Source: JBJXHB01 sp046160725
GTDB lineage: Bacteria > Pseudomonadota > Gammaproteobacteria > Burkholderiales > Burkholderiaceae_C
Direction: 5' to 3'
Length of the DNA stretch: 26,091 nucleotides
Assembly: GCA_046160725.1 (NCBI GenBank)
Contig: JBJXHB010000526.1
Location: 1 to 26,091 of the forward strand
How positions within the stretch are numbered: the stretch's first letter is position 1; every line of letters begins with the position of its first letter. The translations under genes and the position numbers were made by a program. Shown here one piece after another: positions 17,645-24,949 of the stretch. Below the pieces are notes generated by a model. That model was not told the origin of the DNA and searched no databases. It worked only from the letters and a program-made list of their open reading frames with translations.

Positions 17645-18760
17645 TCAGCGCAACTGCAGTTCCTCGCCGGTGTAAGCCACGCCCAGCGGATCGATCAACA
17701 CCTGCTTCGGGCCGGCCTCGACACGCCCGGCGTCCCAGGCGGCGTGACCACACACAGCAGCGGCCGCCAGGACCTGGGGTACCTCCGACGGATCGACGAA
17801 GAGCGCGAAGCCGGCACCCATGTTGAAGGTGCCATAGGCTTCGCGATCGTCCATCGCGGCTTCGCGGCAGATGTAGGTCAGCACCGCCGGCACCGGCGGC
17901 ACCATGTGCATGCGATAGGTCAGGGCACGTGGGTGGCGCATCAGCTTGCGCCAGCCATGGCCGGTGATGTTGGCGGCGTAGCGTGGCACCACGCCCAGCC
18001 GCCAAAGGGCCTCAGTGACGGGTGCATACAGCGGCGTTGGCGCGAGCAAGGCCTGGCCCAGGGACTGGCCGTCGTCCAGCAACGTCCGCCAACCGCCAGG
18101 TAGCCGTGCGGCCAATGCCCGCGCCAGGCTTAGCCCATTGGCATGGATGCCGCTGGCGCCCAGCAAGACGATGGCGTCGCCCGGCGCCAGATGCTCGCCG
18201 AGCGTCAGGCGCGACTTGGGGTTGACGATGCCGGTACAGGAGGCTGCCAGGTCAACGCGCCCGGCCTCGACGATGCCGCCCAGGGCCGGTGTCTCGCCAC
18301 CTCCCCAGGCCACGCCGCAGGCCTCGCAGGCACGGCGCCAGCCGTCCACCAGCGCGGCGCTGCGTTGTCGGTCCGTGAACCAGTCGGACCCGCCGGCGGC
18401 CCAGTAGGCCTGCACCACCAGCGGCGTCGCACCGACCGTGATCAGGTCGTTGACCGCCATGGCGATCGTGTCCTGCGCGATGGCGTCGTAGCGGCTGACG
18501 CCATCCAACAGGGCCATGGCGTCTGCCACCAGGGTCTTGGAGCCCAGGCATTCGACGATGGACGCCAGGTAGAACGGGCCCACATCCACCACGTACGCCG
18601 ACTCGCCCCGTGAGGCCGCCACCTCCGCGAAGCCGTGCTGCAACAGCTGGGTTGCGGTCGCTGCCGCAGCGCGCTGGGCCTGCACCTTCAACGGGTCGAT
18701 CAGGTCGTAGTCGACCCCGGCGGCGGTGTAGTCCAGTGCCTTGGCAGTGCGCTCGTTCAT
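17645..18760 (-). CDS. PurM-related (AIR synthase family) protein
   Basis: 371 aa from MNERTAKALDY; the frame is open 14 codons further upstream, but the chosen start matches the PurM N-terminus YTAAGVDYDLID. Family marks include DTIAMAVNDLITVGA (97-111), WGGGETPAL (152-160), GIHANGLSLAR (204-214), APTPLY (240-245), NITGHGW (264-270) and YGTFNMGAGFALFV (309-322). PurM makes aminoimidazole ribotide in purine synthesis. Several signatures differ from the usual ones as I know them (GPFYLASIVECLG in place of the GVGTK region, ITGHGW for ITGGG), so this may be a paralogue rather than the main cyclo-ligase. Divergent from dnaX, followed on its own strand by ffs. Confidence 0.75.
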   Translation of the reverse strand: MNERTAKALDYTAAGVDYDLIDPLKVQAQRAAAATATQLLQHGFAEVAASRGESAYVVDVGPFYLASIVECLGSKTLVADAMALLDGVSRYDAIAQDTIAMAVNDLITVGATPLVVQAYWAAGGSDWFTDRQRSAALVDGWRRACEACGVAWGGGETPALGGIVEAGRVDLAASCTGIVNPKSRLTLGEHLAPGDAIVLLGASGIHANGLSLARALAARLPGGWRTLLDDGQSLGQALLAPTPLYAPVTEALWRLGVVPRYAANITGHGWRKLMRHPRALTYRMHMVPPVPAVLTYICREAAMDDREAYGTFNMGAGFALFVDPSEVPQVLAAAAVCGHAAWDAGRVEAGPKQVLIDPLGVAYTGEELQLR

Positions 18761-18809
18761 CGCCCGATTATCCGGCGTGTGCCAGGCGGTCCGAGCCGGC
18801 ACCGACCCA

Positions 18810-18815
18810 TAGAAT
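18810..18815 (+). promoter_or_regulatory. Candidate -10 element of dnaX, possible leaderless start
   Basis: TAGAAT ends 7 nt before the dnaX ATG, so transcription would begin at or within a base of the start codon. No Shine-Dalgarno sequence lies before the ATG, which fits a leaderless mRNA. No convincing -35 hexamer is seen. Confidence 0.45.
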
Positions 18816-18822
18816 CAGCCGC

Positions 18823-20721
18823 ATGTCGTCACTCGTCCTGGCCCGCAAATACCGGCCGCGCACCTTCTCACAGATGGTGGGCCAGGACCATGTGGTGCGA
18901 GCCATCGGCAATGCCCTGGCCAGTGGGCGGCTGCACCATGCTTATCTCTTCACCGGCACCCGGGGTATCGGCAAGACCACGATCTCCCGCATCCTGGCCA
19001 AGAGCCTGAACTGCACCGGGCCGGACGGGCAGGGCGGCGTCACCGCCGAGCCCTGTGGTCGCTGCCAGGCGTGTGTCGAGATTGACGCCGACCGCTACCT
19101 GGACTACATCGAGCTGGATGCCGCGTCCAACCGCTCGATCGACGAGATCCGGGACCTGATCGAGCGCGCGGCCTACAAGCCGGCGGTGGGCCGCTTCAAG
19201 CTGTTCATGATCGACGAGGCTCATCAGCTCACCAAGGACGCGTTCAACGCGCTGTTGAAGACCCTGGAGGAGCCGCCGGACTACCTCAAGTTCGTGCTGG
19301 CCACGACCGACCCGGAGAAGATGCTGCCGACGGTGCTGAGCCGTTGCCTGCAGTTCAACCTGAGGCCGATGGCGCCGGACACCATTGCCGACCACTTGCG
19401 ACAGGTGTTGCAGGCCGAGCGCGTGGCTGCCGACGAGGGGGCGCTGCGTGCGCTGGCACGGGCCGCGCGCGGCTCGATGCGCGATGCATTGTCGTTGACC
19501 GACCAGGCCATCGCCTACGGTGCGGGCGCCCTGGTCGAGGCGGGTGTGCGGACCATGCTGGGCGTGGTCGACCAACGGCATGCCCGCGACCTGATTGCTG
19601 CCCTGGCCGTGCGTGACGGCGCTGCCGTCCTGGCCACGGTCCAGGCGCTGCGGGAGCAGGGCGCATCGGCCGCCGGCACGCTGGATGAGATGGCCTTGCT
19701 GTTGCAGCGCATGGCCGTGCAGCAGGCCGTGCCGGGTGCATTGGATATGTCCGATCCCGCATCCGCCCTGGCCGAGGCCCTGGCACCACAAATGGCGCCG
19801 GATGACACCCAGCTGTTGTACAGCATCGTGGTCCACGGGCGCGCCGAGCTGCCACTGGTCAGTGACGAGCATGCGGCCTTGACCATGGTGCTGCTGCGCA
19901 TGCTGGCGTTTCCGGCCGGAGGGCAGCCGGTTGCAGCCGCTGCGCCCGGCAGTGGTGCTCGGTCCACGCCGCGGCCGGCGCCCGCGGCCGTGGACGCACC
20001 GGCTGCGCCGACCAGCCAGCCGCTGCGCGCAAATCCGCGCGAGCCGCGACTGGCAGCGCCGGCGTCGCCGCTGAGGTCGCCACCACCGGCTGCATCGCCT
20101 GCGCCGACCTTTGTCGCATCAGGGGGTCCTGGCGAGCCGCCGGCCTGGCTGGACGCGCCTTGGCAGGACGAGGCAGCGGCGGCCCCTGCAGCCGCGGCCG
20201 TCATGGCCAAACCGCCGGCGCAGGAAGCGCCTGCCGCCGCCTCGGTGAGGTCGTCCTCTCCAGGGCCACGCGATGCACCGGTCAGCGTGTCGCTGGAACC
20301 AACACCGCTGGGCGAGCAATGGGCGGCCCGGGTGGCCGCGTTGAACGGGCTTCCCGGGTTCAGTGGCATGGCCCGCGAGTTGGCCTTGCAGGCCGGGCTG
20401 GATCGCGCCGAGCCCGGCGCCGATGCCGAGCTGCTGACGCTTGTCGTCGAGCGCGAGTCGTTGCGCGCGCCGGCCTTGGTCGACAAGCTGACCGGCTGGC
20501 TGTCCGACGGCGCACCTCGCCCGGTGCGCATCGAGGTGCGCGCCGGCGTGCCGACGGACTCGCCGTCCCTGCGCGAGTCAGCCGCGCGGGCCCGTGCGCA
20601 AGCCGAGGCGGAGTCGGTGATCCGCGAGGACCCGACGGTGCGCGGGCTTCTGGCACAGTTCCCTACCGCCCGCATCGTGCCGGGCTCGATCAGGCCGCCT
20701 CCGCTCGCGGCCAAGGACTGA
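18823..20721 (+). CDS. dnaX: DNA polymerase III subunits gamma/tau (clamp loader ATPase)
   Basis: 632 aa starting MSSLVLARKYRPRTF, the invariant DnaX N-terminus; the open frame 71 codons upstream of it is not coding. Walker A is GTRGIGKT (45-52). The zinc module uses Cys64, Cys78, Cys81 and Cys84. Walker B is DEAH (131-134) and the SRC arginine-finger motif is at 173-175. The AAA+ and collar domains (to about 370) are followed by a Pro/Ala-rich linker (about 370-490) and a C-terminal tau domain that in E. coli tau binds polymerase alpha and DnaB. I see no A-rich slippery heptamer like the E. coli frameshift site, so a short gamma form is not evident. It leads the dnaX-ybaB-recR cluster. Confidence 0.97.
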   Translation: MSSLVLARKYRPRTFSQMVGQDHVVRAIGNALASGRLHHAYLFTGTRGIGKTTISRILAKSLNCTGPDGQGGVTAEPCGRCQACVEIDADRYLDYIELDAASNRSIDEIRDLIERAAYKPAVGRFKLFMIDEAHQLTKDAFNALLKTLEEPPDYLKFVLATTDPEKMLPTVLSRCLQFNLRPMAPDTIADHLRQVLQAERVAADEGALRALARAARGSMRDALSLTDQAIAYGAGALVEAGVRTMLGVVDQRHARDLIAALAVRDGAAVLATVQALREQGASAAGTLDEMALLLQRMAVQQAVPGALDMSDPASALAEALAPQMAPDDTQLLYSIVVHGRAELPLVSDEHAALTMVLLRMLAFPAGGQPVAAAAPGSGARSTPRPAPAAVDAPAAPTSQPLRANPREPRLAAPASPLRSPPPAASPAPTFVASGGPGEPPAWLDAPWQDEAAAAPAAAAVMAKPPAQEAPAAASVRSSSPGPRDAPVSVSLEPTPLGEQWAARVAALNGLPGFSGMARELALQAGLDRAEPGADAELLTLVVERESLRAPALVDKLTGWLSDGAPRPVRIEVRAGVPTDSPSLRESAARARAQAEAESVIREDPTVRGLLAQFPTARIVPGSIRPPPLAAKD

Positions 20722-20727
20722 CAAGCG

Positions 20728-21054
20728 ATGATGAAGAACCAGATGGCGGGCCTGATGAAGCAGGTCCAGCAGATGCAGGACAACATGAAGCGCGCGCAGG
20801 AGGAACTCGCGCAGCTGGAAGTGGAGGGGCAGTCCGGTGCCGGCCTGGTCAAGGTGACCATGACCTGCCGCAACGAGGTGCGCCGGGTGGTCATCGACCC
20901 CAGCCTCCTGGCCGACGACAAGGATATGCTGGAGGACCTGGTGGCGGCGGCCGTCAACGACGCCGTGCGGCGTGCCGAGGCCACATCGTCCGAGAAGATG
21001 TCCCGCTTCACCTCCGGGCTGCCGCTGCCCCCGGGCATGAAGCTGCCGTTCTGA
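20728..21054 (+). CDS. ybaB: YbaB/EbfC family nucleoid-associated protein
   Basis: 108 aa, the family length. It begins MMKNQMAGLMKQVQQMQDNM, the amphipathic helix of the YbaB fold, and contains GAGLVKVTMTCRNEVRRVVIDPSLL and the C-terminal GLPLPPGMKLPF. YbaB proteins are small dimers that bind DNA and influence nucleoid structure; the precise role here is not shown by the sequence. It starts 6 nt after dnaX and lies 28 nt before recR, the order conserved in most bacteria, so the three are almost surely one operon. Two ATGs stand in tandem at the start; either could be used. Confidence 0.96.
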   Translation: MMKNQMAGLMKQVQQMQDNMKRAQEELAQLEVEGQSGAGLVKVTMTCRNEVRRVVIDPSLLADDKDMLEDLVAAAVNDAVRRAEATSSEKMSRFTSGLPLPPGMKLPF

Positions 21055-21082
21055 GCCCGTACGGCTGGCTGCCAGGCTCCTG

Positions 21083-21673
21083 ATGGCTGCCCCTGGGTTG
21101 CTGGACCAGTTGATCGCGGCGCTGCGACGCCTGCCGGGTGTCGGCCAGCGGTCGGCCCAGCGCATGGCCTACCACCTGCTGCAGCATGACCGAGATGCCG
21201 CCCTGTCGCTGGCGCAGGCACTGCGCGCCGCCGCGCAGGGTATTGGTCACTGCCGGATGTGCCATACCTTCAGCGAGGCCGAGGTCTGTGCCACCTGCCT
21301 TGACGAGACGCGCGACGCCCGGCAGCTCGCAGTGGTCGAGATGCCCGCCGACCAGGCGGCACTCGAGCGCACAGGCGGCTACCGCGGCCTGTACTTCGTG
21401 CTGATGGGGCGGCTCAGCCCACTGGACGGCATCGGCACCGGCGACATTGGCATCTCGGCATTGCTGGAGCGTTGCGGCGACGGACGCATCGAGGAGGTGA
21501 TCCTGGCCACCAGCTTTACCGCCGAGGGTGAGGCCACAGCCCAGGTGCTGTCAGAGGTCCTGCGCGCACGGGGACTGCGGGTGACACGTCTGGCGCGCGG
21601 CGTGCCGGCAGGAAGCGAGCTGGAATATGTCGACCTGTCGACCATCGCGCATGCCTTGAGCGACCGGCGCTGA
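21083..21673 (+). CDS. recR: Recombination mediator RecR
   Basis: 196 aa. The N-terminal helix-hairpin-helix has RRLPGVGQRSAQRMAYHLL. A zinc finger follows with Cys57, Cys60, Cys69 and Cys72. The Toprim domain begins VVEMPADQAALERTGGYRGLYFVL, includes LSPLDGIGTGDIGI and is followed by the C-terminal STIAHALSDRR. RecR works with RecO (and RecF) to load RecA onto SSB-coated single-stranded gaps. It is the last gene of the dnaX-ybaB-recR operon and ends 43 nt from the stop of the convergent mltD-like gene. That short gap is GC-rich and holds no T-tract terminator. Confidence 0.97.
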   Translation: MAAPGLLDQLIAALRRLPGVGQRSAQRMAYHLLQHDRDAALSLAQALRAAAQGIGHCRMCHTFSEAEVCATCLDETRDARQLAVVEMPADQAALERTGGYRGLYFVLMGRLSPLDGIGTGDIGISALLERCGDGRIEEVILATSFTAEGEATAQVLSEVLRARGLRVTRLARGVPAGSELEYVDLSTIAHALSDRR

Positions 21674-21716
21674 TGGCGGCGGCGGCCCGCGCCGGACGCC
21701 CGCCCCCGCGCCCACA

Positions 21717-23327
21717 TCAACGCATGGCGACCCGGACCTTGGCGGCAGGTTTGGCGGGACGGCTGGCCTTGGCTGGTACGGCGGCCCGCGTTGCCGATGC
21801 CTTGGCCAACTTGGCTGCGGCCGGTCGCGTCATGACGACCACCGATTGCCCGGGCTTGAATCGGGCATCCTCGCTCACCCGGTTCCACTGCGCCACCTGG
21901 GCAGGTGTGAAGCCATAGCGGCGTGCCACCGCGGCAACGGTCTCGCCCTTCTGGCCCGCCTTGACCATCATCGGCTTGGGCTCGCCGCGTTGCGGTGCCA
22001 GCAGCAGGGCCGCCTCGTCGGCCATGGCTACAGACACGTCGATATCGCGACGCCCGTCGCGTGTGACCAGCAAAGTGGAGCTGGCCTTGATCAGCATGCG
22101 CGCCGGAATGGCATTGACTTCTCGCAGCGTGGACTCGGCCATGCCCACAGCCTTGGCGGCCTCGGTCGGTGTCATATGCCGCGGCACCTTCCAGCCCGTC
22201 CAGGTGGCTGTCGGTCGGTCGCCATGCAGGGCCTGCATCCGGACGAATCGGTTGGCCGCGTCATAGGGCAGCAGCAGCTGCGGTGTTCCCTTGTGCAGCA
22301 CCACCGGCTTGTTGAGCTGCGGGTTCAGCTCGCGGAAGGCGTCCACGGACAGGTCGGCCCAACGAGCGGCGAGCTCGACATCGATGTCCCGACCCAGGTC
22401 GACGCTCAGGAAATAGGGGTGGTTCTCCAGCACCGGCAGGGTCAACCCATGGGCCTCAGGCCGGGCGATCAGGCGCTTCATGGCCTGCAGTTTTGGCAGG
22501 TAGTTGCGCGTCTCGTCGGGCATGGCGAGGTCCAGGTAGCCCTCCGGTCGGCCCAGCTTGCGGTTGCGCGCCTGTGCACGCTGCACGCTGCCCTGGCCCC
22601 AGTTGTAAGCCGCCAGCGCCAGCTGCCAGTCGTTGAACATGACGTGCAACGACTGCAGGTACTTCAACGCAGCCTGTGTGGAGGCCAGCACGTCGCGCCG
22701 GTCGTCGCGGAACACGTTCTGCCGCAGGTCGTACTCGCGGCCGGTGGCCGGCACGAACTGCCACATGCCGGACGCCTTGGCCGTGGACATGGCTTGCGGG
22801 TTGAAGGCACTTTCAATGAACGGCAGCAGCGCCAGCTCCATTGGCATCCCGCGTCGGGACACCACCTCGACGATATGGAACAGGGAGCGGCCACCGCGCT
22901 CGGTCATGCGACGCATGTAGTCCGGCTTGCCGGCATAGAACGCCACCCACTTGTCGACCAGCGGGCCTTCAAGGTCGGGCATGCCGAAACCGGCACGGAT
23001 GCGCTCCCAGAGGTCCGCATTGGGCGAGCGGTCCAACTCGGCGCGGGACAGCAAGCTGGTCCCGGAAGAAGCGGGCAACTCAGCGATCTCGGCTGGAAGG
23101 GCCACCGTCTCCGCTGGACGCGCTGGCAGGAAGCGGTCCATGGTCGCCGCCACCCGACTGGCCGCTTCTGCCGAGGCTGGCGATGGTGCCGCGATCGGGG
23201 ATGCCGGTGCTGTGACGAGTGGTTCCGGCAACGTGGCGCATGCTGAAAGCAGCAGCACCAAGAGGCCGGTGGCTGCCATGCGCATCGAGAATCGATTCGG
23301 TCCGCTGGCGTCCAAGGTGGGGTTCAT
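21717..23327 (-). CDS. mltD: MltD-like membrane-bound lytic transglycosylase (lipoprotein) with LysM
   Basis: 536 aa from the ATG at 23327. Starts at GTG 23345 and at ATG 23285 are also open; the last gives a compact lipoprotein signal MRMAATGLLVLLLSAC but has no Shine-Dalgarno sequence. The lipobox LSAC places the protein in the outer membrane. The SLT domain has the catalytic Glu172 in FIESAFNP, then SGMWQFVPATGREYDLR and AYNWGQGSVQRA, typical of MltD family 1D, which cleaves peptidoglycan to 1,6-anhydromuropeptides. A C-terminal LysM (about 458-505) has the pattern KGETVAAVARRYGFTPAQV. A second, degenerate repeat lies before it. The tail is basic and Ala/Lys-rich. Confidence 0.9.
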   Translation of the reverse strand: MNPTLDASGPNRFSMRMAATGLLVLLLSACATLPEPLVTAPASPIAAPSPASAEAASRVAATMDRFLPARPAETVALPAEIAELPASSGTSLLSRAELDRSPNADLWERIRAGFGMPDLEGPLVDKWVAFYAGKPDYMRRMTERGGRSLFHIVEVVSRRGMPMELALLPFIESAFNPQAMSTAKASGMWQFVPATGREYDLRQNVFRDDRRDVLASTQAALKYLQSLHVMFNDWQLALAAYNWGQGSVQRAQARNRKLGRPEGYLDLAMPDETRNYLPKLQAMKRLIARPEAHGLTLPVLENHPYFLSVDLGRDIDVELAARWADLSVDAFRELNPQLNKPVVLHKGTPQLLLPYDAANRFVRMQALHGDRPTATWTGWKVPRHMTPTEAAKAVGMAESTLREVNAIPARMLIKASSTLLVTRDGRRDIDVSVAMADEAALLLAPQRGEPKPMMVKAGQKGETVAAVARRYGFTPAQVAQWNRVSEDARFKPGQSVVVMTRPAAAKLAKASATRAAVPAKASRPAKPAAKVRVAMR

Positions 23328-23441
23328 TGGTCCCGATTGTTCCACTGCTTTCAGGTGGGGGTCTTTTCACCCTGTTCGACTCGCCCTGGCGGCACACCTC
23401 CAGCAGGTGGCGCGGGCCCGATTCAACGCCTGACGGCCTTC

Positions 23442-23447
23442 TAGAAT
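23442..23447 (+). promoter_or_regulatory. Candidate -10 element for the methyltransferase-rnhA unit
   Basis: TAGAAT in the divergent region between the mltD-like gene and the methyltransferase gene. It would give a leader of about 120 nt. No -35 match is seen at normal spacing. The rest of the 249-nt gap between the two starts shows no other recognisable signal. Confidence 0.4.
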
Positions 23448-23566
23448 GACTGCGGCCGACCGTCAGGCTTGGCCGCGGGAATTCGCGCCCCGCTCGGTCT
23501 TGTCATGGGCACCTGCACTGGGCCCATGCGATACCGGATGGCCGCATGGCCCCATCTCATCAGAGC

Positions 23567-23570
23567 AGGA
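23567..23570 (+). promoter_or_regulatory. Ribosome binding site supporting a TTG start
   Basis: AGGA, 6 nt before the TTG at 23577. The in-frame ATGs further upstream (23505, 23526) and downstream (23598) lack a comparable site. Confidence 0.6.
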
Positions 23571-23576
23571 TTCACA

Positions 23577-24416
23577 TTGAACGACCAATGGTCGGGCATG
23601 GGATTGGAGAGCTGGCTTCGCAGCCCGGCCGGTCGCTACCTGCTCGCCTGGGAGCATGCGCAGCTGGATCTGGCCTTGGTCGACTGCTTCGGCTTTCATG
23701 CCTTGCAATTGGGTCTGCCGTCCTTTGACGCCCTGAGAGCCAACCGCATGCCGCACCGCTGGGTGGCACATGACGGCAACGAGACTTCGCCGGCGGCCGA
23801 TGGCCATGGATCTGGCGGCCCAGTCGACGATGATGTTTTGCGCATGCTGCCATCTGTGGGGTTGAGGTGCGACTTCAGCGCTCTGCCCTTTCCGTCGCAG
23901 AGCCTGGACCTGGTCGTGTTGCCCCATACGCTGGAACGTTCGCGGGACCCGCATGACACGCTGCGTGAGGTGGAGCGGGTGCTCGTGCCGGAGGGGCGCG
24001 TGGTCATCGTCGGCTTCAACCCGGCCAGTCTCTGGGGTTTGCGCCAACGGCTGGGCCATGCGCGCCGGCGTGTCGGCAGCCATGCACCGCTGTTGATGCC
24101 GGATGAGGGCGAGTTCATCGGCTACTGGCGCTTGCGGGACTGGCTGCGGCTGCTCGGTCTTGAAGCGGAGGTCGGCCGCTTCGGTCGCTGGCGTTGGCCC
24201 TTCAGCAGCGAGCGGGCGTTGCAGCGCATGGCCTGGCTGGAGCGCGCCGGCGAGCGTTGGTGGCCGGTGTTTGGCGCTCTGTACTTCGTGGTGGCCGTCA
24301 AACGGGTACGCGGCATGCGCATGGTCGGCCTCGCCCGTCAGCAGGCGCCGCGGCCACGGGCCGCACCGGCTGCCGTCGCGCAGTCGCATCTGCATTCGCA
24401 GGAAGAGAAGGTTTGA
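23577..24416 (+). CDS. Class I SAM-dependent methyltransferase-like protein
   Basis: 279 aa if translation begins at the TTG at 23577, which has the best Shine-Dalgarno spacing and gives an N-terminus MNDQWSGMGLESWL followed by SPAGRYLLAWE. The central part, LPFPSQSLDLVVLPHTLE followed by HDTLREVERVLVPEGRVVIVGFNP, is a Methyltransf_11-type core (motifs II-III). The usual glycine-rich SAM motif I is not clear; its place appears to be taken by DCFGFHALQLG. Target unknown. It overlaps nothing and lies 9 nt before rnhA, so the two are likely cotranscribed. A methyltransferase of this kind next to rnhA is, from memory, common in Betaproteobacteria, often with gloB nearby; gloB is not at this spot. 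Confidence 0.75.
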   Translation: MNDQWSGMGLESWLRSPAGRYLLAWEHAQLDLALVDCFGFHALQLGLPSFDALRANRMPHRWVAHDGNETSPAADGHGSGGPVDDDVLRMLPSVGLRCDFSALPFPSQSLDLVVLPHTLERSRDPHDTLREVERVLVPEGRVVIVGFNPASLWGLRQRLGHARRRVGSHAPLLMPDEGEFIGYWRLRDWLRLLGLEAEVGRFGRWRWPFSSERALQRMAWLERAGERWWPVFGALYFVVAVKRVRGMRMVGLARQQAPRPRAAPAAVAQSHLHSQEEKV

Positions 24417-24425
24417 GGACTTGGC

Positions 24426-24863
24426 ATGGACGAGACGGTGGTGATCTATACGGACGGTGCCTGCAAGGGCAATCCAGGGCCTGGCGGCTGGGGTGCATGG
24501 CTGCGCTGGGGCGAGCATGAGAAAGAGCTCTTCGGTGGTGCCCGCGCGACCACCAACAACCGGATGGAACTGACAGCCGTGATCGAGGCCCTGGCGTCGC
24601 TGCGCAGGGGTATGACGGTTCATCTGTACACCGACAGCGAGTACGTCAAGAATGGCATCACAACGTGGATACATGGCTGGAAGAAGAGGGGCTGGCTGAC
24701 GGCCGACCGCAAGCCCGTCAAGAACGTCGAGCTGTGGCAACGCCTGGAGGCCCTGGCAGCGCAGCATCGGGTGAATTGGCGATGGGTCAAGGGCCATGCT
24801 GGCGACCCTGGGAACGAGCGTGCCGATGCCTTGGCCAATCGAGGCGTGGAGTCGGTGGCGTGA
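24426..24863 (+). CDS. rnhA: Ribonuclease HI
   Basis: 145 aa. RNase HI cuts the RNA strand of RNA-DNA hybrids, removing primers and R-loops. The four catalytic acids fall at the E. coli numbering: Asp10 (YTDGACKGNPGPGG), Glu48 (NNRMEL), Asp70 (YTDSEYV) and Asp134 (NERADALA), with His124 in KGHAG. The basic substrate-handle region (IHGWKKRGW) is present. It starts 9 nt after the methyltransferase stop. dnaQ, which often follows rnhA in proteobacteria, is not next here; an RND adaptor gene is. Confidence 0.97.
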   Translation: MDETVVIYTDGACKGNPGPGGWGAWLRWGEHEKELFGGARATTNNRMELTAVIEALASLRRGMTVHLYTDSEYVKNGITTWIHGWKKRGWLTADRKPVKNVELWQRLEALAAQHRVNWRWVKGHAGDPGNERADALANRGVESVA

Positions 24864-24949
24864 CAGACGACGCACCCCGTACTTACGCGGATGGCGGGAC
24901 TTTGTCGCTGGTGTGCCGGTTAGAGTCAGGCACTTTCATTCAGTAACCC

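Noticed and set aside
18610..18822. Upstream extension of dnaX by 71 codons
   Set aside because: The extension is Arg/Pro-rich and overlaps the divergent purM-like gene; DnaX begins at the conserved LARKYRP segment.
19515..21221. Minus-strand open frame of 568 codons opposite dnaX, ybaB and recR
   Set aside because: Ser/Ala/Gly-rich shadow of three well-known genes.
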